From assembly GCA_964414715.1 (NCBI GenBank), contig CAYPXN010000081.1, positions 1 through 29,117 of the forward strand: DNA of 29,117 nt, in the 5' to 3' direction. This document shows, piece after piece, positions 15,230-22,740 of the stretch. Position numbers and translations under genes: made by a program. Each line of letters begins with the position of its first letter. The first letter of the stretch is position 1. Under the pieces are notes generated by a model that ran no database searches, was not told where the DNA came from, and saw nothing but the letters and a program-made list of their open reading frames with translations. The DNA is from CAYPXN01 sp964414715. GTDB lineage: Bacteria; UBA10199; JADFYH01.

Positions 15230-15685
15230 ATGAAAAAGCTATTGAATGTCTTTTTGCTTCTTTCTTGTTTGTTGCCTTTGTCTTCAGAGGCGCAGAATGC
15301 TTCCAATCCGAGTCCTGCACAAATCTTGAACATGACCGTTTCTCACCCAGGTCGTAGATCTCATGCTCAAGTTTTGGGTGACGAAGGAGAATGCTATTCA
15401 GCAGCAAAAAAACAAACAGGTATAGATCCTTTGAATCCTCCGCCTCGCCCCGAAGAACAAAGCCCCAAGAAGAATGCATTGGGGACGGCAGCTCCGATTG
15501 CGGTATCCGCTGCGACACACAGCCCTATCGGTTTGGCAGTCAGTGCGGGACGCCGCAGAAGGGCTGCAAACCAGAATGCCCAAGCCCAAATGACCTATGA
15601 TGAGTCTTGGCAACAATCGATGAATGCCATACGGCACGCTTTCGCCACTTGCATGCAGGCCAAGTCTTATGTGGTGGAAGAATAA
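15230..15685 (+). CDS. Secreted glycine-zipper-like protein
   Basis: A 151-residue exported protein with signal peptide KKLLNVFLLLSCLLPLSSEA. The body follows the layout of YMGG/glycine-zipper family proteins: GECYSAAKKQTGIDPLNPPP, a Gly/Ala stretch (LGTAAPIAVSAATHSPIGLA), a basic GRRRRAANQ, and a C-terminal AFATCMQAKSYVV that matches the family's CMxxxxYxV ending. The zipper itself has few glycines, so it is degenerate. Two mature cysteines, one in each conserved end, could pair. GAGAGGAGA precedes the ATG. The stop is 2 bases from the stop of the convergent MAPEG gene. Confidence 0.72.
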   Translation: MKKLLNVFLLLSCLLPLSSEAQNASNPSPAQILNMTVSHPGRRSHAQVLGDEGECYSAAKKQTGIDPLNPPPRPEEQSPKKNALGTAAPIAVSAATHSPIGLAVSAGRRRRAANQNAQAQMTYDESWQQSMNAIRHAFATCMQAKSYVVEE

Positions 15686-15687
15686 GA

Positions 15688-16083
15688 TTATTTTTTTAAA
15701 TAAAAATACAAACAAGCTACAGCACTGATGAGAAGGGAAATCCAGGTGAGATTTGTGCCCAGAAAACGTCCAAAGCTCGGGCCCCTGGATTTGTTCAGAC
15801 CATAAGCATGCAGGATTCTGCCCAGTAATAGGCTTGCTCCGATGAGATTAAGAAGAATAGGCCCGGCATGATTCACTTCCAAAACAAACATTAAAAGTAA
15901 AACCAGAGGAATGTATTCTGCGGCGTTCGCGTGGACACGAATTACCTGAAGCATTTTGGGATGATTGGCATCTCCCAATTCTATTTTTTCGTTGATACGA
16001 ACAAACACCACATAAAAAGAGAGAAAGAGATAGAGGAGCGCATTTAGTGAAGCATAAAGCAGAGTGAAGGGAGTTGAAATCAT
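15688..16083 (-). CDS. MAPEG-family membrane protein (YecN-like)
   Basis: A 131-residue protein with four transmembrane helices and the MAPEG signature RVHANAAEYIPLVLLLMFVLE around residues 50-70, followed by GRILHAYGL. MAPEG proteins include microsomal glutathione transferases and bacterial YecN-like proteins; the length is typical. It may conjugate glutathione or another thiol to lipophilic or peroxide substrates in the inner membrane, which is family knowledge only. No Shine-Dalgarno is evident. It is transcribed on its own downstream of a terminator (16121-16160) that closes the lipoprotein gene behind it. Confidence 0.9.
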   Translation of the reverse strand: MISTPFTLLYASLNALLYLFLSFYVVFVRINEKIELGDANHPKMLQVIRVHANAAEYIPLVLLLMFVLEVNHAGPILLNLIGASLLLGRILHAYGLNKSRGPSFGRFLGTNLTWISLLISAVACLYFYLKK

Positions 16084-16120
16084 GGAAAAGTTTTTAACAT
16101 TTTTTGGATTTTTTCTAAAT

Positions 16121-16160
16121 GAAATAAAAAGCCCTATCTGCCTGAGACAGATAGGGCTTT
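16121..16160 (-). terminator. Intrinsic terminator of the lipoprotein gene
   Basis: AAAGCCCTATCTG / CAGATAGGGCTTT form a perfect 13-bp stem with a 7-base loop, and the minus-strand side runs into TTTTTATTTC. It separates the lipoprotein gene from the MAPEG gene. Confidence 0.92.
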
Positions 16161-16179
16161 GAATTAGGAAAACCGTACA

Positions 16180-17217
16180 TTAGGGAAAAACACTTGTTTT
16201 ATAATTGTGGTAATCGGGTTGGGTTTTTGTTTCGTCAATATAAAGATTATGATTTTGATAAATTGGGTTCATGGGCACATCGGTAAGAATTAATAAATTT
16301 TTATCCCAGAAATTCATACTATCAAGATTGAAAGCTCCAAAGCCTCCTTCCCATTGTGCTTCATGATAAAGATCGTCTTTTATTTTTCTCCCATAGTTCA
16401 TGAATCCAAAGTAAGCATCTTGCTTCTGCTCATTTTGATAATAAAAAACGCTTCCTAAAATGATGTTTTGCCAGGGAGTAATAAATTTGATCCCATTTTG
16501 TGAGAAGTCAGAAGGGACAGGTTTAAGCTTTAAAGATCCAGCGTGATTATTAATATCTAGAATAATATTCATTTTGTCCGTCAGTTTTCCGGTTTCAGCA
16601 TCAATCCAGTTTACAAGTTTTACTTGGATACCGTAGATTTTATAAACTTCAAGGAGTCTGGCTTGGATGGGAATTAATTGCGTTTGCATCATCGGAGCAA
16701 GAACGCTTGCTGTAAGAACATGATCGACATCAGTAATGTAATTGAAGATAAATTTTGAATCACTCAAATAAGGCGCAAATAAATTCATTTCTTCATGAAG
16801 CTTACTGTTGATAGACTGAAAATCTGAAATTTCTTTTTGAAGAGTAGGGTCCACTTCTCTGGCAAATAACATGAATTTGTTGAAAGCCACCAAATCTCCC
16901 GGTGAAGGAATTGTTTTGCTGTCTCCAAAATAGTTATTCCAAGTTTTGAGGATATTCTCTTTGACGGATGTGAAATTATTTGCATCGATAAAATTTGCAT
17001 GAGCGGTAAATACACTATCCAAAGGATCTGTGGGCGTACTGGTATTTGTATTTCCAGTAGAAACGGGATCTGTTGGGTTGTTATCCAGAGCTCCTGCTCC
17101 CTTCAAGGGACTATCCGTGGAGCTGATATCTGTTGTTCCAGAACTTCCCGAACAGGCGGATAAGGCCACAATTATTGAAAAACAAAATAACAACGAAAGA
17201 ATATTTCTTCTTCTCAT
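16180..17217 (-). CDS. Lipoprotein of unknown function
   Basis: A 345-residue protein whose N-terminus RRRNILSLLFCFSIIVALSAC ends in a canonical lipobox LSAC with GSSG after the cysteine. A Thr/Ser/Pro/Asn linker (to about residue 70) tethers a mostly helical region (SVKENILKTWNNYFGDSK, QSINSKLHEEMNLFAPYL), then a beta-rich half (VKLVNWIDAETGKLTD, WEGGFGAFNLDSMNFWDKN). No known domain is recognised. The ATG at 17217 is preferred to an upstream in-frame start because it has AAGGAGGAG and begins the signal peptide. The promoter candidate lies just upstream and a strong terminator follows, so it is a single-gene unit. Confidence 0.82.
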   Translation of the reverse strand: MRRRNILSLLFCFSIIVALSACSGSSGTTDISSTDSPLKGAGALDNNPTDPVSTGNTNTSTPTDPLDSVFTAHANFIDANNFTSVKENILKTWNNYFGDSKTIPSPGDLVAFNKFMLFAREVDPTLQKEISDFQSINSKLHEEMNLFAPYLSDSKFIFNYITDVDHVLTASVLAPMMQTQLIPIQARLLEVYKIYGIQVKLVNWIDAETGKLTDKMNIILDINNHAGSLKLKPVPSDFSQNGIKFITPWQNIILGSVFYYQNEQKQDAYFGFMNYGRKIKDDLYHEAQWEGGFGAFNLDSMNFWDKNLLILTDVPMNPIYQNHNLYIDETKTQPDYHNYKTSVFP

Positions 17218-17287
17218 AAACTCCTCCTTCTTTAGGTTTGTTTTCAGCTTTTCCTCCCGAGAAAAACTGAGATTGGAAGTTAGGTTT

Positions 17288-17316
17288 GCAAAAGGAGGAC
17301 CATGAGAATCTGTCAA
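17288..17316 (-). promoter_or_regulatory. Candidate promoter of the lipoprotein gene
   Basis: A perfect minus-strand TTGACA (17316-17311) is followed after 17 bases by the poor -10 TTTTGC (17293-17288). The weak -10 suggests either activator dependence or a chance -35. Confidence 0.3.
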
Positions 17317-17398
17317 GAAAAGTAAAGACTGATTAAGAGAAAGTTAAAGAGAAGAGTGCTCTTTGTTCACAGTTTGGGAAGGATGAGAGAAAATTTGT

Positions 17399-18241
17399 CT
17401 AATGGGCACTTTTCCAAGACTTGTCAATTTTGTAAGAGTTTATTTTTGCAACGAGAGTGGCAGTATCTTTTCCCAGATTTTTTTGTAGGACCTGTCCATC
17501 CTGATTGACCAGAAAGGTCATGACGCCGGAGTCATCCCACTTTGAAGGATAGGCAATGAGCCCAAAATTTTTGCCATGAGTGGGCAGCATACGGTAATAA
17601 TACCCATGATAAATTAAAACAGGATTTCCATCAGGAGCCTTGTATCCTTCTGCCACTGCTTTGCCTACTTTTGAACCCATGGGGCTTTGATCTTGAGGAT
17701 TTGAGGAAGCCCAGTAAAGTCCGTTTTTCTTTCCTTCGTCGCTGAGAAATTTCTGGGCGTAAATTCCTTTATTCATTTGGGCGAATTCCTGTTGGGCCTT
17801 CACATAATCTTTCATATTCTGGATGGCTTCGAGTTCATTTGCTCCCACGCGTCGATTGAGAATTTCTTCGCGTCCTGTTTTGATATCGAAACTCCATTGA
17901 TTTCCTGTTTTTACCAAGGGAATCGGGAAAGGCCATTGATCTTTTCCGATCAGAAGAACTTCGTGGCTTTTGTCGCCTTCCACCCATTTGCTTCCTTCGG
18001 CGAGTCTTGCGAGAAACTTATCCTTCATATTTTTATCTTGTACCGCATCTCCTGTATTCCAGAGATCGGATGTGTTGGGCCCAAAGAGGGCTTCAAGAGA
18101 TTTTGTCATGTCACTGCTTTTTACTGCGGCAGAAAGTGCCTGAGAAGCCTGTTGAGGATTTGAAAAAGTTTGCTGGGCTTTTAAGGAAGCAGGAAACAAT
18201 AGAGTGAATAGTAGAAAAGTTTGAATTAATTTTTTTTTCAT
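17399..18241 (-). CDS. DUF2950-family periplasmic protein
   Basis: A 280-residue exported protein. The signal peptide KKKLIQTFLLFTLLFPASLKA precedes the DUF2950 domain: QQASQALSAAVKSSD, WPFPIPLVKTGNQWSFD, GREEILNRRVGANELEAIQ, GLYWASSNPQDQSPMG, GYYYRMLPTHGKNFGLIAYP and GVMTFLVNQDGQVLQKNLG. The biochemical role is unknown. In many bacteria the gene sits next to a DUF3300 gene, as here. The start at 18241 is chosen because it begins the signal peptide; the 37 residues that could be read upstream are the translated palindromic repeat. The Shine-Dalgarno is poor, perhaps a result of that insertion. Confidence 0.9.
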   Translation of the reverse strand: MKKKLIQTFLLFTLLFPASLKAQQTFSNPQQASQALSAAVKSSDMTKSLEALFGPNTSDLWNTGDAVQDKNMKDKFLARLAEGSKWVEGDKSHEVLLIGKDQWPFPIPLVKTGNQWSFDIKTGREEILNRRVGANELEAIQNMKDYVKAQQEFAQMNKGIYAQKFLSDEGKKNGLYWASSNPQDQSPMGSKVGKAVAEGYKAPDGNPVLIYHGYYYRMLPTHGKNFGLIAYPSKWDDSGVMTFLVNQDGQVLQKNLGKDTATLVAKINSYKIDKSWKSAH

Positions 18242-18256
18242 AAAAGAACTCAACAA

Positions 18257-18338
18257 GTCATTGCGAGCCCTGAAGGGGCGTGGCAATCTCGTGAGTGTAC
18301 TCGGGGGATCGCCACGTCGCTTTACTCCTCGCGATGAC
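18257..18338. repeat. 82-base imperfect palindromic repeat between the DUF3300 and DUF2950 genes
   Basis: The ends GTCATTGCGAG and CTCGCGATGAC are inverted (one mismatch), with inner inverted blocks GCGTGGCAATCTC and GGGGATCGCCACGTCGC. Read as protein it gives the usual repeat-derived peptide ending in ARND. This family of GC-rich palindromes, with CATTGCGAG ends, is widespread in unrelated bacteria. It separates the two operon genes and begins 15 bases upstream of the DUF2950 start, and would fold strongly in the message. Confidence 0.85.
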
Positions 18339-18352
18339 AAACAATTTGTCAA

Positions 18353-19522
18353 TTATCTCCTTCCTCCACCTCTGAAACCGCCAAATCCACCGCCTCCACC
18401 ACCGTGGAAACCACCGAAACCACCTCCACCACGACTATCAAAGCCTCGATCACTATCTCGCATCGCATCATCACCATGACCACCAAACATGGAAGAACGA
18501 TCTCCTCCACCATCAAAATCATGTGTGGCCATGGGATTTACACCTGAAGCACTTTTGCCTCCTCCGAAGTTGCGGTCATCACCACTCATTCCATTTTTGT
18601 TACCCGCATCTTTCATCTGGTTTTCGAAATTTTGGTAATTGGATTTTTGGGCGTTGGCAGCATCGTCTTTGGAAAAGAGAGAACCGGGCTTTGAATAATC
18701 GCTGCTTCCGGTACCTCCTCCATAAGGAGTGCCTTTGCTGTTGTCGTGACTCCAAGGACTGTTGGGATGATTGTTGCTCCAGTTGTTGTAGTCGTTTTTG
18801 GCATCTTGGGTAGCTTGAGGATGATTGTTTTCCCAATTTTTTACATTGTTGCTGTTAATATTTCCGTTGTTCCAGTTGTAGTTGTTGACGATGGCTGAAC
18901 CACCCCAAGCACCTCCCCAGGCAAAACCCATGCTCATCCAGGCACCCATCATGAATCCTGCTCCGAAACCGTACATGGGATCAGGTTCTGTATAAACAAC
19001 AGTAGGATTGTAAGTGGGGACATAAATGACTTGCGGATCTGAAGGGACGATGGTGATGTTGCTGCTTCCGCTGCTTGTAGACACGGTTTGTTGAGGAGTG
19101 CTTTTGAGATTTCCCGCCTTTTGTGCCTGTTGACGGAGTTTCTGAACGGCTTGCAATACATCAGGCTGTTGGCTCATGACAGCTTGCCCCAGCTGTTGAG
19201 TCCAATCCAGTTTGTTGTTCATCATTTGCAATACTGAAGGGTAGTGCGCAACAGCTTGTACGCTGGGATCCCAACTCGAGTCAATTTTGGAAACATCTTT
19301 ATCACTTTTAATGACTCGGGCTGCTTGAACAATTTCCAAAGGATAAGTGGATGCAGGAAGTATCTGGGCAAGAAGGGGATCTGGATAAAGGGCAATGGGT
19401 GCGACAAGTTTTTCAAGCTGGGCTTCAGAAAGTTTCGGGGAAGAATTGGAGTTTTGTGCCCAGAGAGGAGAGATTATCATCAAAGAAATAAAGGCCCAAA
19501 CAAGAGACGCTTTTCTTTTCAT
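18353..19522 (-). CDS. DUF3300-family secreted protein with a Gly-rich tail
   Basis: A 389-residue exported protein with signal peptide KRKASLVWAFISLMIISPLWA and the DUF3300 domain at about residues 30-190: LEKLVAPIALYPDPLLAQIL, STYPLEIVQAARVI, VAHYPSVLQMMNNKLDWTQQ, and IVPSDPQVIYVPTYNPTVVY. The C-terminal half is low complexity: an Asn/Trp-rich section, then an Arg/Gly-rich tail (FGGFHGGGGGGFGGFRGGGR). These tails are common in the family and suggest a cell-wall or surface role, but the function is unknown. AAGGA precedes the ATG. With DUF2950 downstream it forms a conserved pair, here separated by a palindromic repeat. Confidence 0.9.
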   Translation of the reverse strand: MKRKASLVWAFISLMIISPLWAQNSNSSPKLSEAQLEKLVAPIALYPDPLLAQILPASTYPLEIVQAARVIKSDKDVSKIDSSWDPSVQAVAHYPSVLQMMNNKLDWTQQLGQAVMSQQPDVLQAVQKLRQQAQKAGNLKSTPQQTVSTSSGSSNITIVPSDPQVIYVPTYNPTVVYTEPDPMYGFGAGFMMGAWMSMGFAWGGAWGGSAIVNNYNWNNGNINSNNVKNWENNHPQATQDAKNDYNNWSNNHPNSPWSHDNSKGTPYGGGTGSSDYSKPGSLFSKDDAANAQKSNYQNFENQMKDAGNKNGMSGDDRNFGGGKSASGVNPMATHDFDGGGDRSSMFGGHGDDAMRDSDRGFDSRGGGGFGGFHGGGGGGFGGFRGGGRR

Positions 19523-19560
19523 AAAAAATCCTTCTTGGCTTTGTTGGGTTGAGCAGTACT

Positions 19561-19767
19561 AACAGAGTTGTTGTGATGAGAGTCCGAGAGGACTTTCAGC
19601 CAGCTCTGTATACTTCAAGTCCAGTATTGTAACCCACTTTTGGACTTGAAGTATTTTGCGTGGATTTTGGTCCTGAGTCGAGAAAATTCTTTGAAGCATG
19701 AAAAGGAGAGCGAACTCGGAAAAGTTTCCGAGTGCTTGATTTTTCCAAACTCCGTAAAAAATACAAT
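19561..19767. other. Structured intergenic region with several hairpins
   Basis: This gene-free stretch between divergent genes contains AGTCC-GAGA-GGACT (19581-19594) inside the pair CAGAG/CTCTG, a perfect 14-bp inverted repeat ATACTTCAAGTCCA (19610-19623) / TGGACTTGAAGTAT (19641-19654), and ACTCGGAAA-AG-TTTCCGAGT (19714-19733). A possible promoter for the plus-strand gene follows: TTGATT (19737-19742) and TACAAT (19762-19767), but with a long 19-base spacer. It could be a small RNA gene, a repeat or a regulatory region; I cannot decide which. Confidence 0.4.
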
Positions 19768-19793
19768 GCAATCCAGTCAGTCGTTGCAGTAGA

Positions 19794-20582
19794 ATGCTGA
19801 ATATGGGTTTTACCTATTATTACAGTGTGGTGGCTTCGGTCGTTTTGTTTGTCGGCATGCTTCTCATGATTCATTGGGGAAGATGCCTGGGAAAAAGAGC
19901 TTTGGAAAAAGAGCATGTTTCCCAAAAAAGCGGAACAGGAGTGATCGAAGGATCTGTGTTTGCTTTGATGGGTTTGATGATTGCTTTTACCTTTTCGAAT
20001 GCAGCGTCTCGTTTTGACAATCGTCGACAATTGATTATTGAAGAATCGAATGCAATTGGAACCGCGTATCATCGGATAGATTTAATGCCTGCAGAAGCTC
20101 AGCCTCATTTGAGGGATTTGTTCAAAAAATATCTGGGTCTGAGAATTCAGATTTATAAAAGTCTTCCGAATATTTCGAAATCCTATCAGGAAATAGATCA
20201 GTCCCACAAATTACAGGATGAGATTTGGGCTTATACAATGTCCAATATCAAGCCTGATACTCCAACAGTGGTCCCCATGCTTTTGCTGCCAGCACTCAAT
20301 CAGATGTTTGATATCGAGAATCAGCGTAATAGTACCGCTTCCTTGCATAGCCCCATTGTAATTGTGGGAATGTTATTTGTGATTGGACTGGTGTGCGCCT
20401 TGTTGGCAGGTTTTGGAATGGCGGAAAGCCAGGCAAGAAACTGGATATACAAGATAGTCTTTTGTGTAATGACGGCTCTGACTTTTTATACGATTTTGGA
20501 TTTGGAATATCCGCGTCTTGGATTTGTGCGTCTGGATAGTGCAGATGCAACTTTGATTGAACTACTGGGACATATGAAATGA
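19794..20582 (+). CDS. DUF4239 (bestrophin-like) membrane protein
   Basis: A 262-residue membrane protein with the DUF4239 hallmarks: two N-terminal helices (VVASVVLFVGMLLMI and SVFALMGLMIAFTFSNAA), then SRFDNRRQLIIEESNAIGTA with the conserved RF..RR and E.NAIGTAY, a long soluble helical middle, and two C-terminal helices (VIVGMLFVIGLVCALLAGFG and IVFCVMTALTFYTILDLEYP) with the conserved DLEYPR. The family is related to bestrophin anion channels, but transport has not been shown for DUF4239 and the role is unknown. No clear Shine-Dalgarno; an ATG at 19803 is an alternative start. The stop is 2 bases from the convergent aminotransferase stop. Confidence 0.88.
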   Translation: MLNMGFTYYYSVVASVVLFVGMLLMIHWGRCLGKRALEKEHVSQKSGTGVIEGSVFALMGLMIAFTFSNAASRFDNRRQLIIEESNAIGTAYHRIDLMPAEAQPHLRDLFKKYLGLRIQIYKSLPNISKSYQEIDQSHKLQDEIWAYTMSNIKPDTPTVVPMLLLPALNQMFDIENQRNSTASLHSPIVIVGMLFVIGLVCALLAGFGMAESQARNWIYKIVFCVMTALTFYTILDLEYPRLGFVRLDSADATLIELLGHMK

Positions 20583-20584
20583 TC

Positions 20585-21745
20585 TTATTTTTTAACTTTC
20601 AAAGTGCTCAGATAGTTTCCTAGTCTTCGAATGCCTTCCCGAATATTTTCGATCGAGTTTGCATAAGAAATTCGAATATAGCCTTCGCCGCCTTTTCCGA
20701 AATCAATTCCGGGAGTAATTCCCACTTTTGATTTTTTCAGACAATCGAAAGCAAATTTGAAGGAATCATTTGTGAAGTGTTTGATGCTCGTAAAAATATA
20801 AAAAGCACCTTCTGGCTCGGTGAGAGGTTTGAGATTTATTTTTGCAAGTTCTTCGAGTGCGACGCTTCTTCGCTCTGCAAAAATATTACGCATGCGAATG
20901 ACATCGGATTCTGCTTTTTGAAGAGCGGCAATGCCTGCCATTTGAACAAAGGGATTTACAGAAATATAAAAATTCTGCTGAATTTTTTGCATGGGTCGGA
21001 TGAATTCTTTGGGTGCGATCACGTAACCCAAGCGAAAGCCCGTCATGGCATAGGCTTTTGAAAATCCGTTGATCACGAAAGCGCGATCGGTGAATTCAAG
21101 GACAGAACGTTCATGCCCCTTGTAGACGAGCCCGTGGTAAATTTCATCAGACACCAGATAAGGTTTCAATTTTGCGAGGGCAGCGAGGGTTTCATCCGGA
21201 ATTAAATAACCCGTCGGATTTCCGGGTGAGTTGATGAGAATGGCTTTTGTTTTGGTATCAATTTTTTTCTTCACTTCCGCAGGATTGTAATGAAAACGAT
21301 CTTTCTCCTTCACACGCACAAAAGTACATTTGCCATCCAAAAATTCTACAAAACTGGGGTAACAGGCGTAGTGCGGGTCTGGAAGGATGACCTTGTCTCC
21401 GCGATTTAAGAGTGCTGCAAAAGTAAGGAAAAAAGCGGGAGAAGAACCAGCAGTAACTAATATTTGCTCAGGATCTACTTTTACCGAATATTTTTTGAGG
21501 TAATGTTTGCAGATTTCTTCACGCAGTTCGATCAATCCCTGAGAATGGGTATATTTGGAAATGTCTTTTTGAATGGCTTCGATGCAGGCTTCTTTGACAC
21601 ATTCGGGAGGAGGGAAATCCGGCTCACCAATGGAAAGTGAAATGACATCCTCCCCATTTTTGCGCATGTGACCAATCTCTTCGAGGATATCCATGGCGAT
21701 GAAGGATTTAATTTGTCGGGATTTTTTGGAGATTATCGGTTTCAT
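20585..21745 (-). CDS. PLP-dependent class I/II aminotransferase (AspC-like, fold type I)
   Basis: A 386-residue cytoplasmic aminotransferase. Visible motifs: ISLSIGEPDFPPPE at the N-terminus, YTHSQGLIELREEICKHY, VTAGSSPAFFLTFAALLN (cofactor phosphate binding), SPGNPTGYLIPDE, LVSDEIYHGLVY (Asp and Tyr contact the pyridine ring), NGFSKAYAMTGFRLGYV (Schiff-base Lys) and GEGYIRISYANSIENIREG with the Arg that binds the substrate carboxylate. The length and motifs fit the Igamma subgroup (aspartate/aromatic/alanine aminotransferases); the exact amino donor cannot be read from the sequence. Its start lies 95 bases from a divergent secreted-protein gene. Confidence 0.92.
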   Translation of the reverse strand: MKPIISKKSRQIKSFIAMDILEEIGHMRKNGEDVISLSIGEPDFPPPECVKEACIEAIQKDISKYTHSQGLIELREEICKHYLKKYSVKVDPEQILVTAGSSPAFFLTFAALLNRGDKVILPDPHYACYPSFVEFLDGKCTFVRVKEKDRFHYNPAEVKKKIDTKTKAILINSPGNPTGYLIPDETLAALAKLKPYLVSDEIYHGLVYKGHERSVLEFTDRAFVINGFSKAYAMTGFRLGYVIAPKEFIRPMQKIQQNFYISVNPFVQMAGIAALQKAESDVIRMRNIFAERRSVALEELAKINLKPLTEPEGAFYIFTSIKHFTNDSFKFAFDCLKKSKVGITPGIDFGKGGEGYIRISYANSIENIREGIRRLGNYLSTLKVKK

Positions 21746-21840
21746 TTAGCCTCTTGTGTAAACAACTATTTGCAGTATCATGTCGATAATATAGTCAGGC
21801 TTTTTATCAAGCTTAAACTGTTAAAAGAAGTCAAGATATC

Positions 21841-22290
21841 ATGAAAAAAGTAACACTCATTTTATTGTTTTTTAGCTTCGTCCTCGTGACCTCTTTTGTG
21901 TCTCGCGAGGCTCAGGCCCAATATTATGGGGGCTATGGCTATTATTTTCAGCCCAATTCTTTCAATTGTTTTACAGGTTGTGGAAAGTCGGCTCAGGTGG
22001 CTGCCTGGACCAGTGTAGGACTCGCTGCTGTTGATGCGGCGGTGGGTGTACACATGTATTCCAAACAACTTGAATTGCAAACCAACCAAAATATTTACCA
22101 GATTGAACAAGCCAAATCCCAGGCGAATATTAATCAAACCTTGCAAGACTATCAGAATATCATGGCGGTGGCGCCTTTCTTTGATGATACACCGTCTTCA
22201 CCGCCTTCGAAGACCCCTTCTTACCAGCATTATCCCACGGTAGCTCCGTTACAACCCCATAAAATTGAAGCGACAGATACCCATCAATAA
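21841..22290 (+). CDS. Small secreted Tyr/Gly- and Pro-rich protein
   Basis: A 149-residue exported protein: signal peptide KKVTLILLFFSFVLVTSFVS...AQA (about residues 2-27), a short Tyr/Gly stretch (YYGGYGYYFQP), a Cys pair (FNCFTGCGKSA), a hydrophobic helix (VAAWTSVGLAAVDAAVGVHM) and then a Gln/Asn-rich coiled coil and a Pro/Ser-rich tail (TPSSPPSKTPSYQHYP). The middle helix could sit in a membrane. No family is recognised. AGAAG precedes the ATG. One base separates its stop from the next ATG, so the two are translated in tandem. Confidence 0.7.
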   Translation: MKKVTLILLFFSFVLVTSFVSREAQAQYYGGYGYYFQPNSFNCFTGCGKSAQVAAWTSVGLAAVDAAVGVHMYSKQLELQTNQNIYQIEQAKSQANINQTLQDYQNIMAVAPFFDDTPSSPPSKTPSYQHYPTVAPLQPHKIEATDTHQ

Positions 22291-22291
22291 C

Positions 22292-22672
22292 ATGAAGAAA
22301 ATTCTTATTTTATTTTTTGTGATGTTTTGGAGTTTGTGGAGTGCAAGTCTTTGGGCGGATCCTCCCGTGATTTCAGGAAATGGTTTTTCTTGTACAAAAA
22401 GCCAACTTTTGGTGACCTGTGAAGGGCAATTTCCGGGGATGACGGGTACTATTGGGGCGAGTGGAAATTATGGAATTCAGATTATTTATGAAAGCCCGGG
22501 GGCGGTCAAAACACGAAATATCTTTGATAGTACCACGGGTTGTTTAATGCAGATTTCGATCAATGTAATGGGAATGCCTTTTCAGGCCTTTGTGAAAAAC
22601 ATATCCGGGGCCAGCCAAACTTTTTCCCTTCCTGCCCAGCAATTGCCCGCCTACCAATTTTGTAAATCCTGA
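22292..22672 (+). CDS. Small secreted protein, unknown
   Basis: A 126-residue exported protein with signal peptide KKILILFFVMFWSLWSASLWA and a beta-rich mature part holding four cysteines (FSCTKSQ, VTCEGQ, TGCLMQ, FCKS at the extreme C-terminus). The ATG at 22292 is chosen since it begins the signal peptide; the TTG 27 bases earlier would add residues encoded inside the upstream gene. No Shine-Dalgarno of its own is evident, so translation probably depends on coupling with the gene before it. No family recognised. Confidence 0.7.
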   Translation: MKKILILFFVMFWSLWSASLWADPPVISGNGFSCTKSQLLVTCEGQFPGMTGTIGASGNYGIQIIYESPGAVKTRNIFDSTTGCLMQISINVMGMPFQAFVKNISGASQTFSLPAQQLPAYQFCKS

Positions 22673-22740
22673 AAATAGCTTTTGCTCTTTTATCTGAGAA
22701 TCCATAGAATATCCCTCTTCATTTATATTTAGGGGGAAAT

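Noticed and set aside
17218..17316. In-frame upstream start of the 16180-17217 lipoprotein
   Set aside because: It adds 33 polar residues before a canonical lipoprotein signal, while the ATG at 17217 has AAGGAGGAG.
18242..18352. N-terminal extension of the DUF2950 protein (37 residues ending in ARNDLLSSF)
   Set aside because: It is the translated palindromic repeat; the signal peptide begins at the ATG at 18241, so the extension is not part of the protein.
18523..18836. Several open frames of Cys/His/Gln-rich composition on both strands within the DUF3300 gene
   Set aside because: Low-complexity shadows of the Asn/Trp/Gly-rich tail in other frames.
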